Shown piece by piece: positions 25,354 to 35,077 of a stretch of DNA of 64,000 bases; the first letter of the stretch is position 1, and each line of letters opens with the position of its first letter. Below the pieces are notes generated by a model. The model searched no databases. It saw nothing but the letters and a program-made list of their open reading frames with translations, and was not told the origin of the DNA. Location of the stretch: positions 124,001 to 188,000 of the forward strand of contig NZ_SGJB01000001.1 of assembly GCF_006861675.1 (NCBI RefSeq), in the 5' to 3' direction. Made by a program: the position numbers and the translations under genes. This DNA comes from Peptacetobacter hominis. GTDB lineage: Bacteria; Bacillota; Clostridia; Peptostreptococcales; Peptostreptococcaceae.

Positions 25354-25396
25354 AGCCGCAATATACTATACTATAGTATAAATTGTGGCTTTTTTT
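25354..25396 (+). terminator. Terminator after the SPFH gene
   Basis: AGCCGCAAT pairs with ATTGTGGCT (one wobble) around a loop that contains an ACTATA/TATAGT palindrome. A run of seven T follows. Confidence 0.85.
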
Positions 25397-25517
25397 GATG
25401 TGTCAGAAAATTATGCATATTATACACGGCATTAAAATATTGAAAAAATATGTTATAATTATTAAACGTAAAAGGTTGAAGAATTGTGGAGTTTGATTTA
25501 TTAAGGAGGGAAAAGAA

Positions 25518-27026
25518 GTGCTTCAGTTTGAAACACAGCTAAAAAAATTAAAACATGATATTCTTGTTGAAATAGTAAAATATGCAAGAAAAGATGAACT
25601 TACAAAGGAAAATCTTGATAAGATACCAGATAAGGTAATACATGGGAAAAAAGCCACTTACAGATGCTGTATATATAAAGAAAGAGAAATAGCATTTGAA
25701 AGAGCAAGAATGGCTGTAGATATAGACCCAAATACAGAAGAGAATAGAGATGTAAATATAGATGATATAAAAATATCTGAGGGAGATCAGATAATATACA
25801 TACTTGAGGCTGCATGCGACAGTTGTCCTATAAATGATTTTATGGTAACTGACTTATGTAGAGGATGTCTTGCACATAGATGTAAGGAAGCATGTAAATT
25901 TGATGCGATATACTATATAAACGGAAGAGCCTATATAGATCATGATAAATGTAAATCATGTGGTGCATGTAAAAGAGCATGTCAGTACGATGCAATAGCA
26001 GAAATAATAAGACCATGTAAATCTGTATGTCCTACAGGAGCTCTTGATATAGATCAGGATACATCAAAAGCTAAAATACATGAAGAAAAATGTGTAAACT
26101 GTGGTTCATGTATGTCTGCATGTCCATTTGGAGCTATATCAGATAGAAGTCTTATAGCACCTGTGGCAAGAATGCTTGAAGAAGGTGGAAAAAATATATA
26201 TGCAATAGTTGCACCAGCTATAACAGGACAGGTTCCTCAGATAATAACTTATGGTCAGGTTAAAAATGCTATAAAAGCACTTGGATTCAAAGATATGTAC
26301 GAAGCTGCATGTGGAGCAGATGCTGTTACTGTTCACGAAGCAAATGAATTTGCTGAAAGAATGGAAAATGGAGATACAATGATGACAAACTCATGTTGTC
26401 CAGGATTTGTAAGCTATGTTGATATAATGTATCCTGAGCTTAAAGATAAGGTTTCAGGGACAGTATCTCCAATGATAGCAACAGCCAGATATATAAAAAA
26501 TATGGACCCTGAGGCAGTTGTAGTGTTTATAGGACCTTGTACTGCAAAGAAAAAAGAGGCTGTTAGACCTGATGTTGCAGGAGCAGTTGACTACGTTCTT
26601 ACATTTGAAGAAATAATGGCGATGTTTGAAGGATTCGGTATAGAATTCGCAAAATGTGAGAGTGAAGATGTAGATGATGCTTCTATATTCGGTAGAGGAT
26701 TCGGTGCAGCTGGAGGACTTACAAAAGCTATAGAAAACTATGTAAATGACTCAGAGGTAAATGTTGAATTCAAACCTGTAAAAATTTCTGGTGGAAAAGA
26801 AGCTAAGAAAGTTATGACAATGGCTAAAGTCAACAGACTTGGTGGAAACTTCATAGAAGGTATGATGTGTGAAGGTGGATGTATAAACGGTGCCGGTAAA
26901 TTTATGTCTATGATGAAGGCTAAACCTTCTTTTGACAAGAAAAATGCACAGTCTACTATGAAAACAGTACTTTCAAATGAAATTCTTGAAGAGTATAAAA
27001 ATATAAATCTTGAAAGAAATCTATAA
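25518..27026 (+). CDS. [FeFe] hydrogenase, group B type
   Basis: A 502-residue soluble hydrogenase-like protein. The N-terminal part (about 95-200) holds several Cys clusters for iron-sulfur centres (CRGCLAHRCKEAC, CKSCGACKRAC, CVNCGSCMSAC). The catalytic H-cluster domain (about 205-490) has variant motifs: TNSCCPG for L1, IGPCTAKKKE for L2 and MMCEGGCINGAG for L3. The usual Met of L2 is replaced by Gly. These features fit group B [FeFe] hydrogenases of fermentative anaerobes, whose electron partner and direction are poorly defined. GTG 25518 follows AAGGAGGG. No hydE/F/G maturation genes are in the window. Confidence 0.87.
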   Translation: MLQFETQLKKLKHDILVEIVKYARKDELTKENLDKIPDKVIHGKKATYRCCIYKEREIAFERARMAVDIDPNTEENRDVNIDDIKISEGDQIIYILEAACDSCPINDFMVTDLCRGCLAHRCKEACKFDAIYYINGRAYIDHDKCKSCGACKRACQYDAIAEIIRPCKSVCPTGALDIDQDTSKAKIHEEKCVNCGSCMSACPFGAISDRSLIAPVARMLEEGGKNIYAIVAPAITGQVPQIITYGQVKNAIKALGFKDMYEAACGADAVTVHEANEFAERMENGDTMMTNSCCPGFVSYVDIMYPELKDKVSGTVSPMIATARYIKNMDPEAVVVFIGPCTAKKKEAVRPDVAGAVDYVLTFEEIMAMFEGFGIEFAKCESEDVDDASIFGRGFGAAGGLTKAIENYVNDSEVNVEFKPVKISGGKEAKKVMTMAKVNRLGGNFIEGMMCEGGCINGAGKFMSMMKAKPSFDKKNAQSTMKTVLSNEILEEYKNINLERNL

Positions 27027-27047
27027 TAATATATAAAAATCAAAAGA

Positions 27048-27078
27048 AGAACTGTTTATTGAATAGCAGTTCTTTTTT
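27048..27078 (+). terminator. Terminator after the hydrogenase gene
   Basis: AGAACTG pairs with CAGTTCT around a 12-base loop and is followed by TTTTT. Confidence 0.8.
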
Positions 27079-27104
27079 GATGCGGGAAAATCAGGAAAAT
27101 ATTC

Positions 27105-27166
27105 ACCGGGAAATAAGGACAATATAATTTTATGTACCGGGAAATAAAAGCAATATAATTTTATGA
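27105..27166. repeat. Two tandem copies of a 31-bp repeat
   Basis: The unit begins ACCGGGAAATAA and ends CAATATAATTTTATGT, with a 3-base variable middle (GGA in the first copy, AAG in the second). It sits between the hydrogenase terminator and the DUF1846 gene; each copy includes TATAAT, so it may be a duplicated promoter element, but no -35 box is correctly spaced. Confidence 0.85.
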
Positions 27167-27303
27167 ATATGAAAAGGTGTTTTTAATTTTAAAAAGCAAA
27201 AATAATGTTTTACCTATTGAAAATTAAAAATAAAAAATGTATAATAACGATTATGTTTTTAAAGGAGGACAAAAGTTCTCGGGAAAAGAAAGGGGTTATA
27301 GAC

Positions 27304-28815
27304 ATGAGAAAAATAGGATTCGACCACGAAAAATATTTACAGGAACAGTCAAAATACATATTAGAAAGAGTAAACAACTTTGATAAACTTTATCTTGAGT
27401 TCGGTGGAAAGCTTATAGCAGATCTTCACGCAAAGAGAGTTCTTCCGGGATTTGATGAGAATGCAAAAATAAAAGTTCTTAGCCATATGAAAGATTCTGT
27501 TGAAGTTGTAATATGTGTTTATGCAGGAGATATAGAGAGAAATAAAGTAAGAGGAGATTTTGGTACTACATATGATATGGAAGTACTTAGACTTATAGAT
27601 GATCTTAGATCATATGAGCTTGATGTAAACAGTGTTGTTATAACAAGATTTGAGGGACAGCCTGCAACAACAGTATTTATAAACAAGCTTGAAAAAAGAG
27701 GTATAAAAGTTTATAAACATGGTCCTACTAAAGGATATCCATCAGATGTAGATACAATAGTAAGTGAAGAGGGATTTGGGGCAAACCCATATATAGAAAC
27801 AACTAAACCAATAGTAGTTGTTACAGCTCCAGGACCAAACAGTGGTAAATTAGGTACTTGTTTAAGTCAGCTTTATCATGAAAACAAAAGAGGAAACAAA
27901 GTTGGATATTCAAAATTCGAAACATTCCCTGTATGGAATGTACCACTAAAACATCCTCTTAATATAGCGTATGAAGCGGCAACAGTGGACCTAAAAGATG
28001 TCAATATGATAGATTCATTCCACCTTGAAAAATATGGTGAAATGGCAGTAAACTACAATAGAGACCTTGAACTTTTCCCAGTTCTTAAGAAGATAATAGA
28101 GAAAATAACAGGAAAAGAGTCAATGTTCCAGTCTCCAACAGATATGGGTGTAAACAGAGTTGGATTTGGTATAGTTGATGATGAAGCAGTTAAAGAAGCT
28201 TCAATAGAGGAAATAATAAGAAGATATTTCAACACTGCATGTGATTTCAAAAGAGGTCAGGTAGATAAAGGCGCATACCAGAGAATGCAGTTTATAATGG
28301 AAGAGCTAAACCTTAAACCTGAAGACAGAAAAGTAGTAAGTCCAGCAAGAAAATACAGTAATGTTCTAAAAGAAAGAAGCAACGATGAAAATGATATATG
28401 TCCTGTAATGGCAATAGAGCTTAATGATGGAACAATACTTACAGGTAAAGGTTCAGAACTTATGAATGCATCTGCAGCACTTCTTCTTAATGCAGTAAAA
28501 TCTCTTGGAAATATACCTGATGAAATGCATCTTATATCAAGAGCAATACTTGATCCGATAGTTAAATTAAAATCAGATATACTTTCAAGTAAGAATGAAG
28601 CACTAAGCTGCCAGGAAGTTCTGGAAGCATTAAGTATATGTGCAGTTACAAATCCTATTGCACAGTGTGCACTTGAAAAACTTTCAGAACTTAGAGGATG
28701 TCAGGCTCATTCAACAGTAATGATGTCAAAAGATGATGAGCAGACTCTTAAAAAACTTGGAATAGATGTTACATGTGATCCTGAGTTTGCATCTCAGAAC
28801 CTATATTATGTATAA
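27304..28815 (+). CDS. DUF1846 family protein
   Basis: A 503-residue soluble protein of the DUF1846 family, whose length and start ([20 protein letters not shown]) match well. A conserved [20 protein letters not shown] block near residue 180 looks like a nucleotide-binding loop, and [18 protein letters not shown] near 37 is another family block. Proteins of this family have solved structures but no settled function. ATG 27304 is preferred; the same frame is open upstream to 27205, but the family start and GAAAGGGG support 27304. It is a single-gene unit, flanked by terminators. Confidence 0.88.
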   Translation: MRKIGFDHEKYLQEQSKYILERVNNFDKLYLEFGGKLIADLHAKRVLPGFDENAKIKVLSHMKDSVEVVICVYAGDIERNKVRGDFGTTYDMEVLRLIDDLRSYELDVNSVVITRFEGQPATTVFINKLEKRGIKVYKHGPTKGYPSDVDTIVSEEGFGANPYIETTKPIVVVTAPGPNSGKLGTCLSQLYHENKRGNKVGYSKFETFPVWNVPLKHPLNIAYEAATVDLKDVNMIDSFHLEKYGEMAVNYNRDLELFPVLKKIIEKITGKESMFQSPTDMGVNRVGFGIVDDEAVKEASIEEIIRRYFNTACDFKRGQVDKGAYQRMQFIMEELNLKPEDRKVVSPARKYSNVLKERSNDENDICPVMAIELNDGTILTGKGSELMNASAALLLNAVKSLGNIPDEMHLISRAILDPIVKLKSDILSSKNEALSCQEVLEALSICAVTNPIAQCALEKLSELRGCQAHSTVMMSKDDEQTLKKLGIDVTCDPEFASQNLYYV

Positions 28816-28866
28816 AATAAACTATAAAGACGTAGATAAATATGTTATTATATAGTTAATGCTACA

Positions 28867-28916
28867 AACAGCAGTTCGATTGATAAATAAATCATATCAT
28901 CTGCTGTTTTTATTTT
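28867..28916 (+). terminator. Terminator after the DUF1846 gene
   Basis: AACAGCAG pairs with CTGCTGTT around a long AT-rich loop and is followed by TTTATTTTG. Confidence 0.75.
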
Positions 28917-28947
28917 GCTGTAATACATTAATTTAGAGGGTGGTTTT

Positions 28948-30027
28948 ATGAAAAGGAAAATTATACATATAGACATGGATGCTTTTTATGCATCTATTGA
29001 GCAGAATGATGACAGGACTTTGAAAGGGAAACCGATAGTCGTAGGAGGTTCTCCAAAAGGAAGGGGAGTTGTATGTACATGTTCATATGAAGCAAGAAAA
29101 TATGGAATACATTCAGCAATGTCATGCAGAGAAGCTTATAAAAGATGTCCGTATGCGATTTTTATACGACCAAGATTTGATAGATACAAGGAAATATCCT
29201 CGATAATAAGAAATATATTTCATAAGTATACAGATATTGTTGAACCACTGTCGCTTGATGAGGCATTTCTTGATGTAACGAATAACAAACTTGATATAGA
29301 AGACCATGTTATTATAGCAAAAATGATAAAAGATGAAATAAAACTTAGAACAGGGCTTACCGCATCAGCAGGAGTATCATACAATAAATTTATAGCCAAA
29401 ATAGCCTCAGATTACAGAAAACCAGACGGTATGACGGTAATAACAGAAGAGAATTCACAGGAGTTTCTGGATAGGCTTCCTGTAAAAAAATTCTTCGGTG
29501 TTGGAAGGGTTACAGAAAGAGTTCTAAAAAATCATGGAATAGATACAGGGTATGATCTAAGGATGACACCGCTTGATGAACTTGAAAAAATATTCGGTAA
29601 CAGAGGTTATGAACTTTATAATCTTTCAAGAGGAGTGGACAATAGACCGGTAGAAGCGGAAAGAACAAGAAAATCAATAGGCTCAGAAACTACACTTGAC
29701 AATAATATGTATATAGATGATGTAGAAACAATCGGAATACTTGATGAATTGTGTGAGGATGTAACACTTAGAATGAAAAAAGAATCAAAGGCAGCCAAAA
29801 CAGTAACACTAAAAGTCAAGTTCAGCAATTTCAGAACGATAACAAGAAGCATGAGTCTGGACAAATATATATATGAAAATGAGAAAATAAGATTCTGTAT
29901 AGGGGAACTGATAAACAATATAGAAGATACAAGTGATTCCATAAGATTATTTGGAGTTTCAGTTTCAAATCTTATTGATGTAGAAGATATAGAAGAAGAG
30001 ATTACCTTGTTTGACTATATAAAATAA
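28948..30027 (+). CDS. dinB: DNA polymerase IV (Y family)
   Basis: A 359-residue translesion polymerase. It starts IIHIDMDAFYASIEQ (first metal-binding Asp), has the steric region CSYEARKYGIHSAMSC, the catalytic SLDEAFLDVT near residue 103, the helix-hairpin-helix FFGVGRVTERVLKNHGI near 182 and a little-finger domain up to about 340. The C-terminus EEITLFDYIK resembles a sliding-clamp binding peptide. GAGGGTGG precedes ATG 28948. No LexA box was recognised in the 132 bases upstream. Confidence 0.95.
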   Translation: MKRKIIHIDMDAFYASIEQNDDRTLKGKPIVVGGSPKGRGVVCTCSYEARKYGIHSAMSCREAYKRCPYAIFIRPRFDRYKEISSIIRNIFHKYTDIVEPLSLDEAFLDVTNNKLDIEDHVIIAKMIKDEIKLRTGLTASAGVSYNKFIAKIASDYRKPDGMTVITEENSQEFLDRLPVKKFFGVGRVTERVLKNHGIDTGYDLRMTPLDELEKIFGNRGYELYNLSRGVDNRPVEAERTRKSIGSETTLDNNMYIDDVETIGILDELCEDVTLRMKKESKAAKTVTLKVKFSNFRTITRSMSLDKYIYENEKIRFCIGELINNIEDTSDSIRLFGVSVSNLIDVEDIEEEITLFDYIK

Positions 30028-30038
30028 TTGCAAAAAAT

Positions 30039-30081
30039 AAACCTGAATACGGCAAAAAACGAGCCGATTCAGGTTTTTATT
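30039..30081. terminator. Bidirectional terminator between dinB and the anion permease
   Basis: ACCTGAAT-CGGC pairs with GCCG-ATTCAGGT (one bulged base); T-runs flank it on both strands. The neighbouring genes converge here. Confidence 0.9.
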
Positions 30082-31218
30082 TTACCATATTGTATGAACT
30101 GCAAGAAAATAAACTGCAGGAATAAATATTAAAAGTCCTATGATATTATATAGAGTAAATTTTTTCATGTATGCAGAAGTTTCCTCGTTGTTTTCTGCCG
30201 CATATATTTTATATGATATAAGACTTGCAAGGGATGCGATAAGAGTTCCCATACCACCGATATTTACGCCAAGTAAAAGTTCTTTGAAATGGTCAGTGAA
30301 TCCTGAAAGTAAAACTGTAGCAGGAACATTACTTATAATCTGACTCATTGCTATCGAAGTAAAGAATGTACTCTCTGGAGTTTTTAAAAGAGAGGACATG
30401 AAATCTCTAACAGTAGGTACAGCCGATATATTCCCTATAAATATAAAAAATCCGATAAATGTAATCAAAAGAGCATAATCAACTTTCATAAAAAGAGATC
30501 TGTCAACAATGAATACAGTTAGAATAGTTATAAGTAAAACTATTTTATAATCTATGACATTGAATACAGATAAAAGAATTATTATAAAAAGTGCTGAAAA
30601 AACAATTGTATCTGTTTTTGAGCTTGGATAAATAGGTTTTATATCCACTGTAAGATTATTTCTATCTGAAATAAGTGTAACAACAGCAAGAACAATAGCT
30701 GATATCAGTATAATAACACCGGTTATACGGAAAAACTCAGCAGATGGAACTGAATAAAACGAATAAATATAAAGATTCTGAGGATTTCCTATAGGAGTAA
30801 AGCAACTTCCAAGATTTGCAGCTATAGTCTGAAGAACCACTGTTTTTATTGGATTTATTCCGGCTTTTTCAAGTGTTATAAGTGAAAGTGGAACAAATGT
30901 TATAAGTGCCACGTCATTTGTTATTATCATAGACGAAAAGAATGTTATAAAAACAAGTGCAAATGAAAGTGTAGATGAATTGTTACATTTTTTTAGTATA
31001 GAAACTGCAATACTATCCATAACACTTAGTTTTCTATATGCAGATACAACTATCATAAGATTAAATAAAAGTATAAGCACCCTAAAATCTATGTACTCCA
31101 TTTTTGGGGAAGATATAAATGATGATAAAACAGCGAGTATGACTGCAATTGTCATAACGGATTCTTTTTTTAAAAAATCCAAAACACGTCTAAAAAAAGA
31201 AATTCTATTTAAATTCAA
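30082..31218 (-). CDS. SLC13/ArsB-like anion permease
   Basis: A membrane protein of about 378 residues with 10-12 helices. ITNDVALITFVPLSL near residue 100 and ANLGSCFTPIGNPQNLYIY near 133 are the Asn-rich re-entrant signatures of the ion transporter superfamily (YbiR/SLC13 and ArsB/NhaD relatives), repeated as MSQIISNVPATVLLSGF in the second half. TTG 31218 is favoured because GGAGG at 31231-31227 lies 8 bases upstream; ATG 31233 would put that site inside the gene. The substrate (dicarboxylate, arsenite or sodium/proton) cannot be told from sequence. Confidence 0.75.
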   Translation of the reverse strand: MNLNRISFFRRVLDFLKKESVMTIAVILAVLSSFISSPKMEYIDFRVLILLFNLMIVVSAYRKLSVMDSIAVSILKKCNNSSTLSFALVFITFFSSMIITNDVALITFVPLSLITLEKAGINPIKTVVLQTIAANLGSCFTPIGNPQNLYIYSFYSVPSAEFFRITGVIILISAIVLAVVTLISDRNNLTVDIKPIYPSSKTDTIVFSALFIIILLSVFNVIDYKIVLLITILTVFIVDRSLFMKVDYALLITFIGFFIFIGNISAVPTVRDFMSSLLKTPESTFFTSIAMSQIISNVPATVLLSGFTDHFKELLLGVNIGGMGTLIASLASLISYKIYAAENNEETSAYMKKFTLYNIIGLLIFIPAVYFLAVHTIW

Positions 31219-31392
31219 ACCTAAAACCTCCATGAATGATAAAATATAAATGCTAGTATATTTTATCATATTTAAAATGTTTGTCTATACTATAAAGAGG
31301 TTTAAACAGTTTATACATAAAATAATAATCATTAAAATGATTGCAATATGATATAATATATTTCATATCAAATAATATAAGAAGGTGAAAAA

Positions 31393-32748
31393 ATGGATAA
31401 TAAAAGTTCAGAGCTTGGTACAGAGAAAGTTGGAAAACTTCTTTTAAAGCTGGCTGTTCCCGCAATAATAGCACAGCTTGTAAATGTACTTTATAACATT
31501 GTAGATAGAATGTTTATAGGTCGTATGCCGGGAGGAGAACTTGCTATGGCTGGAGTAGGACTTGCATTTCCTATAATAACACTTATAAGTGCATTTTCTT
31601 CACTTATAGGGATGGGAGGGGGACCTCTTGCAGCAATAAAAATGGGAGAGCAGGATAATGAATCTGCTGAAAAAATAATGGGAAACTCATTTATATCGCT
31701 GATAATAATTGCAGTGGTACTTACTGTATTTTTCCAGATTACATCCGAAGATATTTTATGGATGTTTGGTGCGAGTGATAATACAATAGGGTATGCCATG
31801 GATTATATGAGAATATATCTTATAGGAACTATATTTGTAATGATTGCACTTGGGATGAATCCTTTCCTGAATACTCAGGGGTTTGCAAAAATGGGTATGA
31901 TAACAGTTGTTATAGGAGCTGCACTTAATATAATTCTTGACCCGGTATTTATATTCGGATTCAATATGGGCGTAAAAGGAGCTGCACTTGCGACAATAAT
32001 ATCACAATGTGTATCAGCAATATGGGTATTTTTATTCCTTATTGGGAAAAAGACAATTCTTAAATTAAAAATAATGAATATGAAGCCATCTATGAAGGTA
32101 ATACTTTCTATTACTTCTTTGGGGGTATCTCCATTTATAATGCAGTCTACAGAAAGTCTGGTTCTTGTATCATTGAATACAAAACTTCAGATGTACGGTG
32201 GGGATATAGCAGTAAGCGCCATGACAGTTATGAGCAGTATTATGCAGATGGTAACACTTCCACTTATAGGGATAATGCAGGGTGCGCAGCCTATTATAAG
32301 TTACAATTATGGAGCTAAAAACATAAAAAGAGTTAAAAAGGCATTTATACTTTCTTTGAAAACGTGTCTATTGTTTACATTAGTAACTGTATCTATGTGC
32401 CTTATATTCCCTCAGATGTTTGTAAGAATTTTCAGCAGTAACGCGGAACTTATAGAATTTACATCGTGGGCAATGAGGATATATTTTGCAGGAATGGCGA
32501 TTTTTGGTATACAGATAGCATGTCAGCAGACATTTCTATCTCTTGGAAAGGCAAAGATTTCGCTTATACTTGCAATGCTTAGAAAAATAATACTTCTTGT
32601 TCCACTTATATTTATACTTCCTGCAATTATGGATGATAAACTTTTTGCCGTATTTCTTGCTGAACCTATAGCAGATATACTTGCTGTTATATCTACAGCC
32701 ATATGTTTCAGTATATTCTACAGAAAAAATCTTCTAAACAAAGAGTAA
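31393..32748 (+). CDS. MATE family efflux transporter
   Basis: A 451-residue membrane protein with twelve predicted helices in two homologous halves. It begins with the family block LAVPAIIAQLVNVLYNIVDRMFIG near residue 20 and has SSLIGMGGGPLAAIKMG near 68 and LPLIGIMQGAQPIISYNYGAK in the second half. It fits the MepA-like branch, which exports cationic drugs using sodium or proton gradients. AGAAGGTG precedes ATG 31393. It is divergent from the anion permease gene; the 174-base gap (31219-31392) holds both promoters. Confidence 0.92.
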   Translation: MDNKSSELGTEKVGKLLLKLAVPAIIAQLVNVLYNIVDRMFIGRMPGGELAMAGVGLAFPIITLISAFSSLIGMGGGPLAAIKMGEQDNESAEKIMGNSFISLIIIAVVLTVFFQITSEDILWMFGASDNTIGYAMDYMRIYLIGTIFVMIALGMNPFLNTQGFAKMGMITVVIGAALNIILDPVFIFGFNMGVKGAALATIISQCVSAIWVFLFLIGKKTILKLKIMNMKPSMKVILSITSLGVSPFIMQSTESLVLVSLNTKLQMYGGDIAVSAMTVMSSIMQMVTLPLIGIMQGAQPIISYNYGAKNIKRVKKAFILSLKTCLLFTLVTVSMCLIFPQMFVRIFSSNAELIEFTSWAMRIYFAGMAIFGIQIACQQTFLSLGKAKISLILAMLRKIILLVPLIFILPAIMDDKLFAVFLAEPIADILAVISTAICFSIFYRKNLLNKE

Positions 32749-32885
32749 ATTATATATACAGATATATCATTATCAAAATAATGAAAATAAATGTGAAAAT
32801 AGGTCATAAAAAATGGTATAATACTAAGTGTATAAAAAGTAACAGATATTATGATTACAAAAAATAACTGAAAGGATGTTTCAAC

Positions 32886-34184
32886 ATGGAAGAATTAACA
32901 ATGCAGGAATTACTTGAGCAGCAGGAACAGGAAATGTCAAAAGTAACTCCTGGAGAAAAAATAACTGGAAAAATTACATCTATAAACAATGATGAGATAA
33001 CACTTGATTTAAATATGGGGTTCATAGGACTAATACCTGCATCAGAGCTTAACCTTGAAAAAGGAGTATATGCATCTGATGTATATAACGTAGGTGACGA
33101 AATAACTGGTATAGTTACAGAAATACACCCCAAAGATACAACTATAAGAATATCAAAACTTAAAGCTGATAGAGAAGATGATTATGCAGAGCTTAAAAAA
33201 GCATTTGAGGAAAAGACAATACTTACTGTTACAGGTGTAAAAGCTATAGAAAGAGGTATATTTGCAGCATATAAAACTCAGGAATTATTTATACCTATTT
33301 CTCAGCTAGATACAAAATTTGTAACAGATACAAAAGAGTACGAAGGAAAAACACTTGAAGTATATGTAAAAGAGCTTGATAGAAGAAGAAACAGAGCTGT
33401 TGCTTCAAGAAGAGAAGTTCTTCAGGAAAGAATAGATAAAGAAAGAGAAGAAAGAAGAGCTAGAATAAAAGCTGAGAGAGAAGCGGAAAGAGCTAGAATA
33501 AAAGCTGAGAGAGAAGCGGAAAGAGCTAGAGTTAAAGCTGAAAGAGAAGCAGAAAGAGCCAGAATAAAAGCTGAAAAAGAAGCTATGTTTGATTCTCTTG
33601 AAGTTGGTCAGAAAAAATCTGGAAAAGTAACTAAAGTTATGGAATACGGAGCATTTGTTGACATCGGTGGCATAGAAGGTCTTGTACACAAAACAAATCT
33701 TTCTTGGCATAGAGTTGAAAATGTAGAGGATTACGTAACAGAAGGACAGGAAGTTGAAGTATACGTTCTTGGAAAAGATGAGGAAAAAAGAAAATTCGCT
33801 CTTGCATTAAAAGATATAAACAATGATCCATGGAAACTTGCAGCGGAAGAAATAAAGGTAGACGATGTAATAACTGTTAAAGTTCTTAGAATAATAGATA
33901 AAGGTGCATTCGTTGAAGTAAGAGATGCTGTAGAGGCATATCTTCCAATATCTGAACTTAGCGAAGATAGAGTATTAAAGGTTCAGAATGTTGTAAATGT
34001 AGGGGATGAAGTAAAAGTAAAAGTATTAAACTTCAAACCATCTGATAAGAGAATGCTTGTATCAAAAAAAGAGGCAGAAAGAGAGCCTGAAGAGGATATA
34101 AGTGAATATCTTGAAGTTGAAGATTCTCTTGGAAGTCTTGGAGAGCTTTTCAAAGATAAATTCAAGGATCTGGATGTTGAATAA
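32886..34184 (+). CDS. S1-domain RNA-binding protein with inserted charged repeat
   Basis: A 432-residue protein related to ribosomal protein S1. Four S1 beta-barrels can be traced: about 20-92, a degenerate one about 98-180, about 237-310 (GKVTKVMEYGAFVDIGGIEGLVHKTNLSW) and about 320-400 (VLRIIDKGAFVEVRDAVEAYLPISEL). Between domains 2 and 3 lies a highly charged helix built of 11-residue repeats (unit RARIKAEREAE, four copies). It probably binds mRNA and aids translation or RNA turnover; Clostridial S1 proteins are often of this length. AAAGGATG precedes ATG 32886. Confidence 0.87.
   Translation: MEELTMQELLEQQEQEMSKVTPGEKITGKITSINNDEITLDLNMGFIGLIPASELNLEKGVYASDVYNVGDEITGIVTEIHPKDTTIRISKLKADREDDYAELKKAFEEKTILTVTGVKAIERGIFAAYKTQELFIPISQLDTKFVTDTKEYEGKTLEVYVKELDRRRNRAVASRREVLQERIDKEREERRARIKAEREAERARIKAEREAERARVKAEREAERARIKAEKEAMFDSLEVGQKKSGKVTKVMEYGAFVDIGGIEGLVHKTNLSWHRVENVEDYVTEGQEVEVYVLGKDEEKRKFALALKDINNDPWKLAAEEIKVDDVITVKVLRIIDKGAFVEVRDAVEAYLPISELSEDRVLKVQNVVNVGDEVKVKVLNFKPSDKRMLVSKKEAEREPEEDISEYLEVEDSLGSLGELFKDKFKDLDVE
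33456..33587 (+). repeat. 33-bp in-frame tandem repeat, four copies
   Basis: The unit starts AGAGCTAGAATAAAAGCTGA and runs 33 bp. The first two copies are identical over 33 bases, and the third and fourth carry mainly silent or conservative changes. It encodes the alternating Arg/Glu helix between S1 domains 2 and 3. Confidence 0.92.
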
Positions 34185-34227
34185 TCTTTCTGATTGAATC
34201 TGGAAATAGAATAGAGCATTATTATAG

Positions 34228-34276
34228 AAAGGCTGCTTTTAAAATTCGGGTAGAATGTATAGAGGCAGCCTTTTAT
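34228..34276 (+). terminator. Terminator after the S1-domain gene
   Basis: AAAGGCTGC pairs with GCAGCCTTT around a 28-base loop and is followed by TATAATT. The long loop makes this a moderate call. Confidence 0.7.
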
Positions 34277-34330
34277 AATTACAGATAAAACAGAAGAGGT
34301 ACAATATTAAAAAAAGGCAGGAATTTACTT

Positions 34331-35062
34331 ATGATAGATAGAGTTCTTGATAGAATTGGAAAAGACAGAGTATTTTCTGTTATGATGCTCGTGGTTATAT
34401 GTATAAATATTTTTATAATAGGTCGTGTTTATACAGGATATGAGACTTTTTTAGTAGATAATCAGAGATATAGGTATATGGGGACCGACGGAAATACATC
34501 AAAGATAAGATGTGAAGATGGAACAGAGTATGAGCTTATAGAAACCAGACGTGGTGAGGAACGGAATACCGGTATCTATATGGAAGGAAGATACAACAGT
34601 GATTATATATTGAAAAGTAAAGACAATATGGCAACTTATATAAGTACAAATGATAGTCATAATACCATAGTTATGAAGCTTTTCAATAATAAAGAGTTCA
34701 GAATAGATGATAAACTGCAGAGTGAACTTTTAAAATCTGTAATATCGATATCAAAGGAGACCGGTGAGCTTAAATACGATTTTAAATATGAAGATCAGGT
34801 GCCATTTGAATATAAGCTCATTGAATCTGCAATAATGTATCATTCAAGTGGAAAAGAGATGCTTAATTTCTATAGTATGATATTTGTACCATTTCTTCTC
34901 ACATTTATTGGTGTAATACTATTTGTATATCCAAAGGAGATTCTAGGCATTAGCGGGGTAGAGAAACTTCAGGATGGATTCCTTATGGAGTTTATCGTGT
35001 TCATAATGAGAATAATTGGAGTTGTCGGCATAATTCTTAGTTTCTATATAAAAGATATATAA
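34331..35062 (+). CDS. Membrane protein, unknown
   Basis: A 243-residue protein with one N-terminal membrane helix (about 16-36), an extracytoplasmic domain of about 145 residues rich in charged strands, and two C-terminal helices (about 183-203 and 221-240). No family was recognised. It is followed after 15 bases by a thioesterase gene, so the two may be co-transcribed. TTACTT precedes ATG 34331 with only a weak AAGGCAGGAA ribosome-binding site at about 34314-34323. Confidence 0.6.
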   Translation: MIDRVLDRIGKDRVFSVMMLVVICINIFIIGRVYTGYETFLVDNQRYRYMGTDGNTSKIRCEDGTEYELIETRRGEERNTGIYMEGRYNSDYILKSKDNMATYISTNDSHNTIVMKLFNNKEFRIDDKLQSELLKSVISISKETGELKYDFKYEDQVPFEYKLIESAIMYHSSGKEMLNFYSMIFVPFLLTFIGVILFVYPKEILGISGVEKLQDGFLMEFIVFIMRIIGVVGIILSFYIKDI

Positions 35063-35077
35063 AAGGGGGAATGGAGT

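Noticed and set aside
33456-33587. CRISPR array
   Set aside because: The 33-bp units are contiguous without spacers, in frame within a gene, and encode a charged helix.
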